A DNA stretch of 42,612 nucleotides from Acidobacteriota bacterium (lineage in GTDB: Bacteria; Acidobacteriota; Terriglobia; Bryobacterales; Bryobacteraceae), in NCBI GenBank assembly GCA_018268935.1, contig JAFDVS010000064.1, positions 1 to 42,612 on the forward strand, read 5' to 3'. Each line of letters begins with the position of its first letter. Positions within the stretch are counted from its first letter, which is position 1. Both the position numbers and the translations under genes were made by a program. A model generated the notes under the pieces. The model was not told the DNA's origin, searched no databases, and worked only from the letters and a program-made list of their open reading frames with translations. This document shows, piece by piece, positions 1 to 8,194 of the stretch.

Positions 1-1
1 G

Positions 2-382
2 CCGCGCATCGCCAACCGCCTCCTCCGCCGTGTCCGCGATTACGCCGAAGTGCGCGCCGCCGGCCACATCGACCTCACCGTCGCCCGCACTGCCCTCGAC
101 CTCCTCGAAGTCGACCGCTTCGGCCTCGACGAGATCGACCAGAAGATCATGCTCACCCTGCTCGAAAAGTACGGCGGCGGTCCCGTGGGCCTCAAAACCA
201 TCGCCGCATCGGTGGATGAAGAAGCCGACACCATCGAAGAAGTCTACGAGCCTTACCTCATGCAACTCGGCTTTCTCGACCGCACCCCCAAGGGCCGCAA
301 AGCGACCGACGCCGCCTTCGACTACTTCGGTGTGAAGCGCCGCATGATTTTGTCCACCGAACAGGGATCGCTCTTCGGATGA
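2..382 (+). CDS. ruvB: Holliday junction branch-migration helicase RuvB, C-terminal part
   Basis: The frame is open from the left edge and encodes the last 126 residues of RuvB, the hexameric AAA+ motor that drives Holliday junction branch migration with RuvA. The visible part starts in the arginine-finger/small-domain region (PRIANRLLRRVRDYAEV) and runs through the C-terminal winged-helix DNA-binding domain, with DEIDQKIMLTLLEKYGGGPVG and YLMQLGFLDRTPKGR, both characteristic of RuvB. The ATPase core lies outside the window. The stop codon overlaps the ATG of folK (ATGA), so the two genes are probably translationally coupled. A slightly extended tail ending in GSLFG follows the winged helix. 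Identification is secure; only the length is unknown. Confidence 0.95.
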   Translation, partial: PRIANRLLRRVRDYAEVRAAGHIDLTVARTALDLLEVDRFGLDEIDQKIMLTLLEKYGGGPVGLKTIAASVDEEADTIEEVYEPYLMQLGFLDRTPKGRKATDAAFDYFGVKRRMILSTEQGSLFG

Positions 383-891
383 AGACCGTCTACCTGGCGC
401 TGGGCTCGAACCTCGGCGACAAATTGCAGCACCTCAACGATGCCCTCGCGCGATTGCCCAAAGCAGGCCTGGAACTAGTGGCGGTCTCCGCCGTCTACGA
501 AACCCGGGCCATGTACCACACCGATCAGCCCGATTTCTTCAACATCGCCCTCGAAGCCCGCACCGCCGTTCTCCCGAAAGTCTTGCTCCGCCGCATGCAG
601 GCCATCGAGCGTGAACTCGGCCGCCGCCGCGTCCTCGTCAACGGTCCCCGCACCATCGACATCGACATCCTGCTCTATGGCCGCTTCGTTATCCGCTCCA
701 ACGACCTCGAAGTCCCCCATCCCCGCATCGAGGAGCGCCGCTTCGTCCTTGAGCCGCTCGCCGAAATCGCACCCACCCTGCGCCACCCCGTGTCAAAGCG
801 ATCCATCGCGGAACTGCTCGCCGCAGTCAAAGATCAGCCCGTTCACAAAACCCAACACCGCCTCGCCCTCATTGCAGAGCCGCGACCGTGA
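379..891 (+). CDS. folK: 2-amino-4-hydroxy-6-hydroxymethyldihydropteridine pyrophosphokinase (HPPK)
   Basis: HPPK transfers pyrophosphate from ATP to 6-hydroxymethyl-dihydropterin, the step before dihydropteroate synthase in folate synthesis; it is cytosolic. The 170-residue protein has the expected length and motifs: ALGSNLGDK near the N-terminus, the pterin-pocket segment with ETRAMYHTDQPDFFN, the Mg/ATP loop GPRTIDIDILLYG with its paired acidic residues, and PHPRIEERRFVLEPLAEI. The ATG overlaps the ruvB stop codon by four bases, so it is probably co-transcribed with ruvB. The last roughly 25 residues (after ELLAAV) are not typical of the family and run into a GC-rich stretch that may be a dispersed repeat (see findings). 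Confidence 0.96.
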   Translation: MKTVYLALGSNLGDKLQHLNDALARLPKAGLELVAVSAVYETRAMYHTDQPDFFNIALEARTAVLPKVLLRRMQAIERELGRRRVLVNGPRTIDIDILLYGRFVIRSNDLEVPHPRIEERRFVLEPLAEIAPTLRHPVSKRSIAELLAAVKDQPVHKTQHRLALIAEPRP

Positions 892-909
892 GGGAGCGGT
901 TTCCCCAAA

Positions 910-2442
910 TCACGCACGCAGATACTCAAACCCCAAATCCTCCCACCCATAAAGCGCGGCAGGCGCTTTCTTCGGCGCTGGTTCGGGTCTCAGCATAGGC
1001 GCCGGAGCACCGGCATTCCCATCGAAACTCCGCAGCGCCGCCACCACCCGTTCCCACTCCTCTGCCGGCACCCACAGATGCCCCTTCCCTCCATCGCTCG
1101 CAATCGCGTGCTCCTTGTTCAGCAGATTAGCCAGCGCAGCGATAGCGCTCGTCTCCGGCGCAGCAGCCGCCGGCAGCGAAACATGGTGCGCGGGCCGAAC
1201 CACCTCCTCATCGAACACCTCAAATTGCGGCAGGTGCGGCGCAGCCTCAACAGGCGCGCCGGTAACCACCGAAGCCGCGGGGAATTCCACCCCCGCAGGT
1301 CTCCCCGCCTCCGCCACAACCGGCTCGACATGATAGTAAGACCGCAACTGCGCATGAATCTCTTCATTCGCCGCAATCTCCATCCGGTATTGCCCCGGAT
1401 TCACTTCATAGAATCCCCGCGCCCGCTCCAGGCTAACTCGAGCATCGTTCAGCCTCCCCGAAAGCATATACACCACCGCCAGCTTCTCCAGCGCCTTCGG
1501 CAGGTTCGCCAATCGCTCCACTTCCGCCTTGCTGATCGCCTGCTGCAGCCGCTCCGTGGCACGCCCGAAATGCCCCATCTCCGATTCCACACCCGCCAGG
1601 CTCATCAGGATGTCCACCGAGTTCCCCGCATTGCCTCCCAATTGCCGTTCCAGTAGATTCAACGCACGGTGGAAGTACCCAGCCGCGCCCTCGAAATCCC
1701 CCGCCGCCTGCGCCGCCGCCGCCATCAGCTTCAGCACTTCAATCACCGCCGCGTCATCATGCGTCGCCAGCGCCTGCTGAATCTGTAGCGCCCGCTGCAG
1801 GTTCCGCATCGCCTCTTCACGCAATCCCCGGTGCGACTGGCACGTCCCCAACTCCGACAAACAGTGCGCCGTCAGCGGATGCAGATCCCCCAGCGCCGCC
1901 TCCGTACGTTCCAGCGTCCGCTGCAGCAGTTCCACCGCTTCCCCGTCCTCTGCTGTCAGCTCCAATAACCCCGCCAAAGCGATCGCCCGCGCCGCAATCG
2001 CCGGAATGTCCACCGGCCGCACTTCCTCCTGCGTCCGCAGTGCCTTCCGCAACCACTCCACCGCGCTTCCTTCATCGCCTCGCTCCAAGGCAATCCGCCC
2101 CATCAACTCCTGCGCCGCCGATAAATCGGAAGAAGCCCTTAGCCGTTCGTCTCCCAGTAAATCGATCGCCCGCTCCGCCGTCCGCTTCGCCCCCTCCAGC
2201 CATCCCAATCCGATCTCCGCCGTTGCCAGGCAAACCAGCAGCCTCCCATGCTGCGGACGCACCGCATCGTTGTCATCCAGCTCCTGCAATAGCCGCGAAA
2301 GACATTGCTCCGCCTCGTGATAACGGTTCTGTTCCAGATACTGCTCCCCCGCCCGCAACTCGGGAGCAGACCACCGGCGCTGATCGGGTAGGGCCTCGCG
2401 TACGGCTTGTGCCGCCGAACGGAGCTTCTCTAATGGATTCAT
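910..2442 (-). CDS. TPR-repeat protein, 510 aa
   Basis: A cytosolic-looking protein (no signal peptide or membrane segment) built mainly of tetratricopeptide-like helical pairs from about residue 25 to 350. Typical units are EQYLEQNRYHEAEQCLSRLL, EGAKRTAERAIDLLGDE, REEAMRNLQRALQIQQAL and FEGAAGYFHRALNLLERQL, the style of the kinesin-light-chain-like TPR_12 class. An Ala/Pro/Val-rich linker follows, then a short C-terminal end with PAEEWERVVAALRSF and YGWEDLGFEYLRA. TPRs mediate protein-protein contacts; no enzymatic motif is visible. The ATG start follows a GAGAG-like ribosome site. It is divergent from the genes at 2623-5991 and probably shares the 2443-2622 intergenic region with them. Function unknown; a scaffold role is inferred. 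Confidence 0.85.
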   Translation of the reverse strand: MNPLEKLRSAAQAVREALPDQRRWSAPELRAGEQYLEQNRYHEAEQCLSRLLQELDDNDAVRPQHGRLLVCLATAEIGLGWLEGAKRTAERAIDLLGDERLRASSDLSAAQELMGRIALERGDEGSAVEWLRKALRTQEEVRPVDIPAIAARAIALAGLLELTAEDGEAVELLQRTLERTEAALGDLHPLTAHCLSELGTCQSHRGLREEAMRNLQRALQIQQALATHDDAAVIEVLKLMAAAAQAAGDFEGAAGYFHRALNLLERQLGGNAGNSVDILMSLAGVESEMGHFGRATERLQQAISKAEVERLANLPKALEKLAVVYMLSGRLNDARVSLERARGFYEVNPGQYRMEIAANEEIHAQLRSYYHVEPVVAEAGRPAGVEFPAASVVTGAPVEAAPHLPQFEVFDEEVVRPAHHVSLPAAAAPETSAIAALANLLNKEHAIASDGGKGHLWVPAEEWERVVAALRSFDGNAGAPAPMLRPEPAPKKAPAALYGWEDLGFEYLRA

Positions 2443-2463
2443 GACACCAATCTCTCCATCGGC

Positions 2464-2491
2464 ATTGTAGTACTAAAGATGAAGAACCCAA
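2464..2491 (-). promoter_or_regulatory. Candidate sigma70-type promoter for the TPR gene at 910-2442
   Basis: On the minus strand TTGGGT (2491-2486), a 16-base spacer and TACAAT (2469-2464) sit about 21 bases before the ATG at 2442. The -10 box matches five of six consensus bases; the -35 box matches only TTG. The surrounding sequence is clearly more AT-rich than the flanking genes, as expected for a divergent promoter region. The call rests on sequence match alone. Confidence 0.35.
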
Positions 2492-2622
2492 GGACACAAT
2501 TAGGAGACAAAAGAAAGAATTCCGTAAGGGCATTTCTTAGATTTTTAAAGAAAACGACCTAAGGGGGCTAACAAACGTAGTACTTCGGTTAGCATCGTAT
2601 TGGGAGAAGCACACGCGAGGTT

Positions 2623-3288
2623 ATGGATCTATCGTTTGACAGTCCCACCCGTCACCCAGACCTGACCCCTTCCGGCCTTACCGCCCCTCTGCTGCCGCTC
2701 GCCGCCCCGCGTTTGCGCAGTGCTCCCGGGCGCCGGTTCCTCTATGGATGGAATACGCGCAGCACGGTCCGGCACATGCTCAACGATTCCGTCCAGCGGC
2801 TGCGCTACCTTGACACGCTTGCCCCGCTCGACACCTGCCGCCCCATCGAGCCCGAAAGCCCTGTCCCGAAGCAGTTCCAGAAATCCATCCGCATCCGGCC
2901 CCTGCGCCTCGTCCGCTATGGGGTGGACGAAAATATGCTGGCCTCGATTGCCGCCGAACCAGCCGTCGCCGGAAGCCGTGAGCCTCTGCAGGTGATCGCC
3001 CCTTCACTCGCCGCGGGCCTCGCCCCGATGCGGCCTCTCTGGGCCCAGGCCGAGCGCCCGGCATCGGTTTTGAAGACCAGCGGCCTTGGCTGTGAAGGCT
3101 TCTACATCCCTCAGGTCAGTGTCCGCACGCTCCATGCGGGATTCATGCTCGGAAAGGCCCCCGTGGAAACCCCAGCCTCTTCCACGGAGCGCCGCGGCGT
3201 CATCATCCCCTTCGAAGAAATCGCGGCGGCTGCCACGCCCGCCAAGGAAAGGGTCCCCGTTCTCCCCTTGCGGAGGCTGAGTTCATGA
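2623..3288 (+). CDS. Hypothetical protein, 221 aa
   Basis: I do not recognise a family. The protein is rich in Pro, Ala, Leu and Arg, with no signal peptide, no membrane helix and no obvious catalytic motif. It contains moderately conserved-looking stretches such as RRFLYGWNTRSTVRHMLNDS and KSIRIRPLRLVRYGVDENML, and ends PVLPLRRLSS. Third-position GC bias supports real coding. A GAGG sits unusually close (two bases) before the ATG. Its stop codon overlaps the ATG of the downstream TPR protein (ATGA at 3285-3288), so the two are translationally coupled and probably act together. It could be a partner or substrate organised by the TPR protein; that is only inference from context. Confidence 0.7.
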   Translation: MDLSFDSPTRHPDLTPSGLTAPLLPLAAPRLRSAPGRRFLYGWNTRSTVRHMLNDSVQRLRYLDTLAPLDTCRPIEPESPVPKQFQKSIRIRPLRLVRYGVDENMLASIAAEPAVAGSREPLQVIAPSLAAGLAPMRPLWAQAERPASVLKTSGLGCEGFYIPQVSVRTLHAGFMLGKAPVETPASSTERRGVIIPFEEIAAAATPAKERVPVLPLRRLSS

Positions 3289-4865
3289 GCGGCCTCTCGG
3301 CACAATGGTTATGGTTCTTCGACGATCAACTTGTTCATAGCTTAAGTGAGATTAACCCCGGCGATCAGCGGCTGAAAAAACGTGCCGCCGCCCATCCATC
3401 CGTGGTGGACGGTGTCCGGTTCTGGCTGGAAGGCCGCCGCGAAGATGCCATCGATGCCCTCGGCGAGGCGGTGCGCCAAAACGATCTCGACGCCATCGCA
3501 CTCACCGGCCAGATTCAATTTGAAATGGGGGCGATGCCGGAAGCGCTCCATTCCTTCACAAACCTTGCCTCGCGCCATCCCGATCATCCTTGCGCCACGG
3601 TGAACATGGGCCTCTGCCATGCGCGCCTGAGCAACTGGCCCGAAGCCATCGCTTGCCTCCAGCGCGCCCTGATGTTGCATCCGGATCGTGTCGAGATCTG
3701 GTTCGCTCTCGGCGTATCTCTGATGAACGAGAAGCGCCTCGCCGAATCCCGCGCCGCCTTCTCCCACAGCCTGCGTCTCAACGAAGCCTACGCCCCCGCC
3801 CTGTTCGGACTCGCCGTCTGCTACCACCTCGACGGCAAGCCCGCCGACGCCCTCCGCATCTATGAGCGGCTCATGGAAGGCCAACCCGTGCGCGAGCAGA
3901 TCCTCACCAACGCCATGGCCGCCGCCGCCGATGCCCAGAATCCGGCCAAGGTGCGCGAAATGGCTTCGCGCATGCTCCAACTGCAGCCGCGCTCCATCGA
4001 GCCCCACCTCGCCCTCGCCTACGTCGCGCTCCAGCAGAACAATCTCGAAGAAGCCGCCGCTCACTGCGATCGCGCGGGCAACGCCGTGGCCACGCTCTTT
4101 GAGCATCACTACAACTACGCCGTCTGCCTCCTCCACCTGCGCCGCTTCCACCCGGCTTCGGAAGCCTTTGAAAACGCCCTCCGCTTGCGGCCCAACGATG
4201 TCGACGCCTGTGAAGGCCTGGCCCAGGCGCTCACCGAATTGGGGCATGAGACCGAGGCCCGCAAAGCGTGGCAAAGGCTCGCCGAGCGCAGGCCCGACCG
4301 CGAGGACGCCTGGTTCCACATCGGCATGCTCGCCGCCGAAAAGGAAGACGCCGTGGAAGCCGTCCGCGCCTTCGAACGTTGCGTCCGCCTCAAACCCGAG
4401 TGGATGGAGGCCTGGACCAACCTCGGTTCCGCCCGCTGGACCGCCGGCAATCTCGAGGGCGCAAGGGAAGCCTTTCAGCGCGTGCTCGATGCCTTCCCCT
4501 TCCACGCCACCGCGCGCCGGTGCATGGCTGCACTCGCCGTCGCCCGCGCCGACGCACCAGCCGCCGAAAAGTACCTCGAAGGGCTTTCCGGCGTCGATTG
4601 GGAGATTCTCTACAACCTCGCCGCCCTTCATCACGAGCAAGGCAACCTGGAACGCGCGGCACAACTCTACCGCCAGGTGCTCCGCGTCAATCCCGAATGC
4701 ATGGAAGCCCGCTTCAACCTCGGCAGCGTGCTCTTCGGCCTCGGACGCATCGACGAAAGCCAGGCCTATTGGAAGTCCGCCGTAGCCGGCAAGCCCGAGT
4801 TCGCCCGCCACTTCCTCAACTGGATTGGCGCCGATCCCCTCGCTCTCCCTACGCCCACCTTGTAA
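3285..4865 (+). CDS. TPR-repeat protein, 526 aa
   Basis: An almost pure tetratricopeptide-repeat protein. From about residue 50 to 510 there is a run of roughly a dozen 34-residue units, e.g. WPEAIACLQRALMLHPDRVE, RLAESRAAFSHSLRLNEAYA, DAVEAVRAFERCVRLKPEW and NLERAAQLYRQVLRVNPECM. The N-terminus (QWLWFFDDQLVHSLSEINPG) is hydrophobic but is not a convincing signal peptide, so a cytosolic location is likely. The start overlaps the stop of the preceding hypothetical gene by four bases. This is the second TPR protein in this small region; the other is on the opposite strand at 910-2442. No catalytic motif is present. An assembly or adaptor role is the most that can be said. Confidence 0.85.
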   Translation: MSGLSAQWLWFFDDQLVHSLSEINPGDQRLKKRAAAHPSVVDGVRFWLEGRREDAIDALGEAVRQNDLDAIALTGQIQFEMGAMPEALHSFTNLASRHPDHPCATVNMGLCHARLSNWPEAIACLQRALMLHPDRVEIWFALGVSLMNEKRLAESRAAFSHSLRLNEAYAPALFGLAVCYHLDGKPADALRIYERLMEGQPVREQILTNAMAAAADAQNPAKVREMASRMLQLQPRSIEPHLALAYVALQQNNLEEAAAHCDRAGNAVATLFEHHYNYAVCLLHLRRFHPASEAFENALRLRPNDVDACEGLAQALTELGHETEARKAWQRLAERRPDREDAWFHIGMLAAEKEDAVEAVRAFERCVRLKPEWMEAWTNLGSARWTAGNLEGAREAFQRVLDAFPFHATARRCMAALAVARADAPAAEKYLEGLSGVDWEILYNLAALHHEQGNLERAAQLYRQVLRVNPECMEARFNLGSVLFGLGRIDESQAYWKSAVAGKPEFARHFLNWIGADPLALPTPTL

Positions 4866-4902
4866 ACACTGCTTCGCGATTTGCTACCATGCGCTTTCCC
4901 GC

Positions 4903-5991
4903 ATGAGCGCAGACAAAGACGCAAGCCGATTCTCCTGTCCGAATTGTTCCGCCGGAATGGAATTCGATCCCGCCGCCAGTGCGCTCAAGTGCGCCTACTG
5001 CGGCACACAAATGCCCGTGCGCCGCGAGCAGGCTTCGGCCCCCGGCGTCCCCGAAATTCCCTATGACGAGCACGCTGCCGTCTCGCCCATTGCCGCCGGC
5101 GCCCTCGAAGTCACCTGCTCCACCTGCGGCGCCATCGTCCAGTTCACCCCTCCGGAAGTAGCGGGCAACTGCTCCTTCTGCGCAGCCAAAATCGTCATGC
5201 AGCCGAAATCGGCTGACCCGCTCATCGCCCCACAGGGAGTCCTCCCCTTCCGCCTCAGCAAACAACAGGCTTCCGGCACCGTAGGCGGATGGCTGCGCAG
5301 CCGCTGGTTTGCCCCTAACGGCCTCAAGCAGGTCGCCAAGCCCGATGGACTCGACGGCGTATACCTGCCTTTCTGGAGTTTCGATGCCCGCACCGAAACC
5401 GAATATCGCGGCGAGCGCGGCGAATACTATTACGTCGACCAGGCCGTCACCGTCATCGAAAACGGCCGTCAGGTCCAGCGCATCCAGCGTGTCCGCCACA
5501 CCCGCTGGTACGCCACCTCCGGCTCCGTCGAGACGATGTTTGATGACTTGCTCAGCCCCGCCACCCGCAGCGTCGACGCCAAGCGCCTCAGCAGCCTCGA
5601 GCCCTGGGATCTGCCCGAACTGCAATCCTACGAGCCCGGCTATCTGGCCGGCTTCAAGGCCCAGCGCTACCAGGTGGATCTGCCCCAGGCCCTCGAAACG
5701 GCCAAGCAGATGATGGTCCCCGCCATTCGCGCCAATATCCTCCACGACATCGGCGGCGACGAACAGCGCATCCACGATACCCACACCGAGTACTTCGACG
5801 TCACCTTCCGCCACTTGTTGTTGCCCGTCTGGATCGGCTCCTACCGCTTCCAGGGCAAGGTGTTTCAAATCACGGTAAATGCCCGCACCGGCGAGGTCCA
5901 GGGCGACCGCCCCTACAGTTGGGTGAAAATCCTGCTCTTCATCTTGGCGATCATTATCGCAATCCTGATCCTGCGCGCCATCGCCGGATAG
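4903..5991 (+). CDS. Membrane-anchored double zinc-ribbon protein, 362 aa
   Basis: The N-terminus carries two zinc ribbons, each with two CxxC pairs: CPNC with CAYC (about residues 12-35) and CSTC with CSFC (about residues 70-95). A central beta-rich domain follows, with segments such as FRLSKQQASGTVGGWLRSRW and GVYLPFWSFDARTETEYRG, and a single hydrophobic helix closes the protein (KILLFILAIIIAILILRAIA). Homologues are often labelled 'primosomal protein N' helicase-like' in databases, but no helicase motif is present and that name should not be used. The same frame is open upstream to 4825, inside the preceding gene; I chose the ATG at 4903 because the protein then begins just before the first ribbon. 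Orientation suggests a cytosolic body on a C-terminal anchor. Function unknown. Confidence 0.82.
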   Translation: MSADKDASRFSCPNCSAGMEFDPAASALKCAYCGTQMPVRREQASAPGVPEIPYDEHAAVSPIAAGALEVTCSTCGAIVQFTPPEVAGNCSFCAAKIVMQPKSADPLIAPQGVLPFRLSKQQASGTVGGWLRSRWFAPNGLKQVAKPDGLDGVYLPFWSFDARTETEYRGERGEYYYVDQAVTVIENGRQVQRIQRVRHTRWYATSGSVETMFDDLLSPATRSVDAKRLSSLEPWDLPELQSYEPGYLAGFKAQRYQVDLPQALETAKQMMVPAIRANILHDIGGDEQRIHDTHTEYFDVTFRHLLLPVWIGSYRFQGKVFQITVNARTGEVQGDRPYSWVKILLFILAIIIAILILRAIAG

Positions 5992-6025
5992 CGCAGCAGT
6001 GGCGGCGGGCCTCCAGGCCGGCCGC

Positions 6026-6049
6026 AGTTCAGCCTGGGAAGGCTGAACT
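6026..6049. terminator. Stem-loop between convergent genes (candidate terminator)
   Basis: A perfect 10-base stem (AGTTCAGCCT / AGGCTGAACT) with a GGGA tetraloop lies between the stops of the zinc-ribbon gene (5991) and the sugar dehydrogenase gene (6052). A second GC-rich palindromic stretch precedes it (GGCCTCCAGGCCGGCC, 6008-6023). There is no T-tract on either strand, so a classic Rho-independent terminator is not proven; it may instead be a copy of a dispersed palindromic repeat. Confidence 0.45.
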
Positions 6050-6051
6050 AC

Positions 6052-7371
6052 CTACAACCGCACAATCTTGTCCGATGGAAACGCCTTCAGCGCATTGCGC
6101 GTATCCACAATCAGCTTCGCGTTCGCCACAATCGGCCCGTAGTCGATCGTGCGGTGATCCGTCACAATCATGACGCAATCGGCCGCCGTCGCCGCGCCCA
6201 GCGCATCCGTCGACTGCATATCCAGCCCGTCCGTCTTCAGCACCGGCACATAGGGGTCGCTGTAAGTCACCTTCGCCCCGCGCTTGCCAAGCAGGTGAAT
6301 GATATCGAGCGCCGGAGATTCGCGCACATCATCAATATCGCGCTTATACGCCACTCCCATCACGTGAACATGCGACCCCTTCAATGGCTTCGCATGATCG
6401 TTCAACGCGTGCTGCACCTTGTCCACCACAAAATGCGGCATCTGCCCGTTGATGTAGCCCGCCAGGTCAATGAACCGCGCTTCGATCCCAGCCTGCTTCG
6501 TCTTCCACGACAGATAGAACGGGTCAATCGGAATGCAATGCCCGCCCAGTCCCGGCCCCGGATAAAACGGCATGAACCCGAACGGCTTCGTCGCCGCCGC
6601 TTCGATCACTTCCCACACATTGATCCCCATCCGGTCGCACATCATCGCCAGTTCGTTCACCAGCCCGATGTTGATCATACGGAACGTGTTTTCCAGCAGC
6701 TTCACCATCTCGGCCACTTCGGTCGAGCCCACCGGCACCACCGTTTCCAGCGCCTGGCTATAGAAGCTCGCCGCAACCTTCGTACACGTCGGCGTGATCC
6801 CGCCCACTACTTTCGGAATGTTGTAGGTCTGGAAGTTGGGGTTGCCCGGATCCACGCGCTCCGGCGAGAAGCAGAGGAAAAAGTCCTCGCCCACTTTCAG
6901 CCCCGGCCGCTCAATCATCGGCAACACAAGCTCGGCGGTCGTGCCCGGATAGGTCGTCGATTCCAGAATCACCAGCAGCCCCGCATGCGCGTGCTTGGCC
7001 ACCTGCTGCGACGCCGATACGACGTAGCTCATATCGGGGTCTTTCGTCTTCCGCAGTGGCGTCGGCACCGCGATGTTCACCGTGTCCATCTTGTCGATGG
7101 CCGCAAAGTCCGTGGTGGCCGTGATCTTGCCGGCCTTCACCAGTGGGGCCAGCACCTCAGTGGGAACATCCTGCACATACGAAACCGCGGCATTGATCTG
7201 TGCAACTTTGTCTTCGTTCACATCGATGCCGATGACGTGAAACCCCGCGCGCGCAAACTCGACGGCGAGTGGCAGGCCGACGTACCCCAAACCGATCACG
7301 CCCACTTCGGCAGTGCGGTCCTTCAGTTTGGCAATCAGTTGCGCCGCGTGAGTAGAAATGGATTCGGACAT
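6052..7371 (-). CDS. Nucleotide-sugar dehydrogenase (UDP-N-acetylhexosamine / UDP-glucose 6-dehydrogenase family)
   Basis: An NAD-dependent enzyme that oxidises C6 of a UDP-sugar to the carboxylate in two steps. The protein (439 aa) has the Rossmann motif GVIGLGYVGLP at residues 24-34, the central ESTTYPGTT segment (137-145), the catalytic-Cys signature PGPGLGGHCIPIDP with Cys279, and the C-terminal UDP-binding domain with GVAYKRDIDDVRESPALDI. The GGHCIPIDP form is typical of the WbpA/WecC-like (UDP-GlcNAc/ManNAc) branch rather than classic UDP-glucose dehydrogenase, but substrate cannot be fixed from sequence. I start it at the ATG at 7371, four bases after the dapF stop; an ATG at 7410 would add 13 residues and overlap dapF. 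It is last in a four-gene minus-strand operon and probably feeds surface polysaccharide synthesis. Confidence 0.9.
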   Translation of the reverse strand: MSESISTHAAQLIAKLKDRTAEVGVIGLGYVGLPLAVEFARAGFHVIGIDVNEDKVAQINAAVSYVQDVPTEVLAPLVKAGKITATTDFAAIDKMDTVNIAVPTPLRKTKDPDMSYVVSASQQVAKHAHAGLLVILESTTYPGTTAELVLPMIERPGLKVGEDFFLCFSPERVDPGNPNFQTYNIPKVVGGITPTCTKVAASFYSQALETVVPVGSTEVAEMVKLLENTFRMINIGLVNELAMMCDRMGINVWEVIEAAATKPFGFMPFYPGPGLGGHCIPIDPFYLSWKTKQAGIEARFIDLAGYINGQMPHFVVDKVQHALNDHAKPLKGSHVHVMGVAYKRDIDDVRESPALDIIHLLGKRGAKVTYSDPYVPVLKTDGLDMQSTDALGAATAADCVMIVTDHRTIDYGPIVANAKLIVDTRNALKAFPSDKIVRL

Positions 7372-7375
7372 TGAA

Positions 7376-8194
7376 TTATGATGGCTCACTTTCGAAATAA
7401 AACTCCCCACGGGCGATAATTTCCGCAGGGCCTGTGAGGAACAGATCTTCGCTGTCCCAACGAACGGGAAGAGAACCTGCCGGCGTCCTCACCTCTATCG
7501 GACTTTTCACCAGATTACGTAAGACCGCGGCAGCGGCTGCACCCGTACTCCCCGTGCCCGATGACATCGTTTCGCCCGCACCGCGTTCCCAAAACAGAAC
7601 ATCCACCGTGTGGGCATCCATTCGCTTTACAAAAGACACGTTGGTCCGGTTGGGGAACATCGAATGCCATTCGATGCGCTTTCCCATTTCCCGCCAGTTC
7701 GCGGGAAACTCATCCACGAACACCGCACACTGCGGATTGCCGACGTTCAGAATTGTCGCATCCACCACCACCCCGTCCACCGTCAGCGCATACCGAAGCT
7801 GCTCCGGAGCATACGATGGCGCCCCCATATTCATCTCAAACTGGAACAGCAGCCCCTTGCGCTCCAGCAGGCGGAGATGCTTCGTGCCCGCTCCCGTCGC
7901 AATACGGATCGCCGCCGCCTCCAGCCCGTTGGCCAGCAGAAACGCCGCCGCACAGCGCGTCCCGTTCCCCGAAATCTCCGAATCGCTTCCGTCCGAGTTG
8001 TACAGCCGGATCCCGCCATGGTCCTCGCCCGCGGCGCCTGTCACCAGCATCCAACCATCCGCCCCCACTCCCGTGTGGCGATGGCAAATGGCCTGCGCGG
8101 CTGCCCGGAAATCCACCCCCGCCGGGATTTCATGCGCCCACGACAGCAGAAAGTCATTCCGGGCGCCGTGAGCCTTGGTAAATGGTATCTTCAT
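7376..8194 (-). CDS. dapF: Diaminopimelate epimerase (DapF) with Ser at the second catalytic Cys
   Basis: DapF interconverts LL- and meso-diaminopimelate for lysine and peptidoglycan synthesis, using two cysteines as acid/base pair. The protein (272 aa from the ATG at 8194, starting MKIPFTKAHGARNDF) has the family features: GARNDF near the start, NSDGSDSEISGNGTRCAAAF with the first catalytic Cys (residue 81), NVGNPQCAVFVDEF, and ERGAGETMSSGTGSTGAAAA. In the last motif the usual Cys (as in GETQACGSG) is Ser (residue 212). The family fold is otherwise complete. A TTG at 8224 could add ten residues. The start overlaps the end of the upstream glycosyltransferase gene by about 40 bases. It may still epimerise with altered chemistry, or act on another substrate; the operon context (glycan genes) does not decide this. 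Confidence 0.88.
   Translation of the reverse strand: MKIPFTKAHGARNDFLLSWAHEIPAGVDFRAAAQAICHRHTGVGADGWMLVTGAAGEDHGGIRLYNSDGSDSEISGNGTRCAAAFLLANGLEAAAIRIATGAGTKHLRLLERKGLLFQFEMNMGAPSYAPEQLRYALTVDGVVVDATILNVGNPQCAVFVDEFPANWREMGKRIEWHSMFPNRTNVSFVKRMDAHTVDVLFWERGAGETMSSGTGSTGAAAAAVLRNLVKSPIEVRTPAGSLPVRWDSEDLFLTGPAEIIARGEFYFESEPS

Noticed and set aside
3342..4811. 489-codon minus-strand frame opposite the TPR protein
   Set aside because: Shadow frame of a GC-rich repetitive gene; no coherent domain.
4903..5991. Label 'primosomal protein N' / superfamily II helicase' for the zinc-ribbon protein
   Set aside because: No Walker or helicase motifs; only zinc ribbons, a beta-rich domain and a C-terminal membrane helix.
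6154..7374. 406-codon plus-strand frame opposite the sugar dehydrogenase
   Set aside because: Arg/His-rich with no motif; the minus strand encodes all dehydrogenase signatures.
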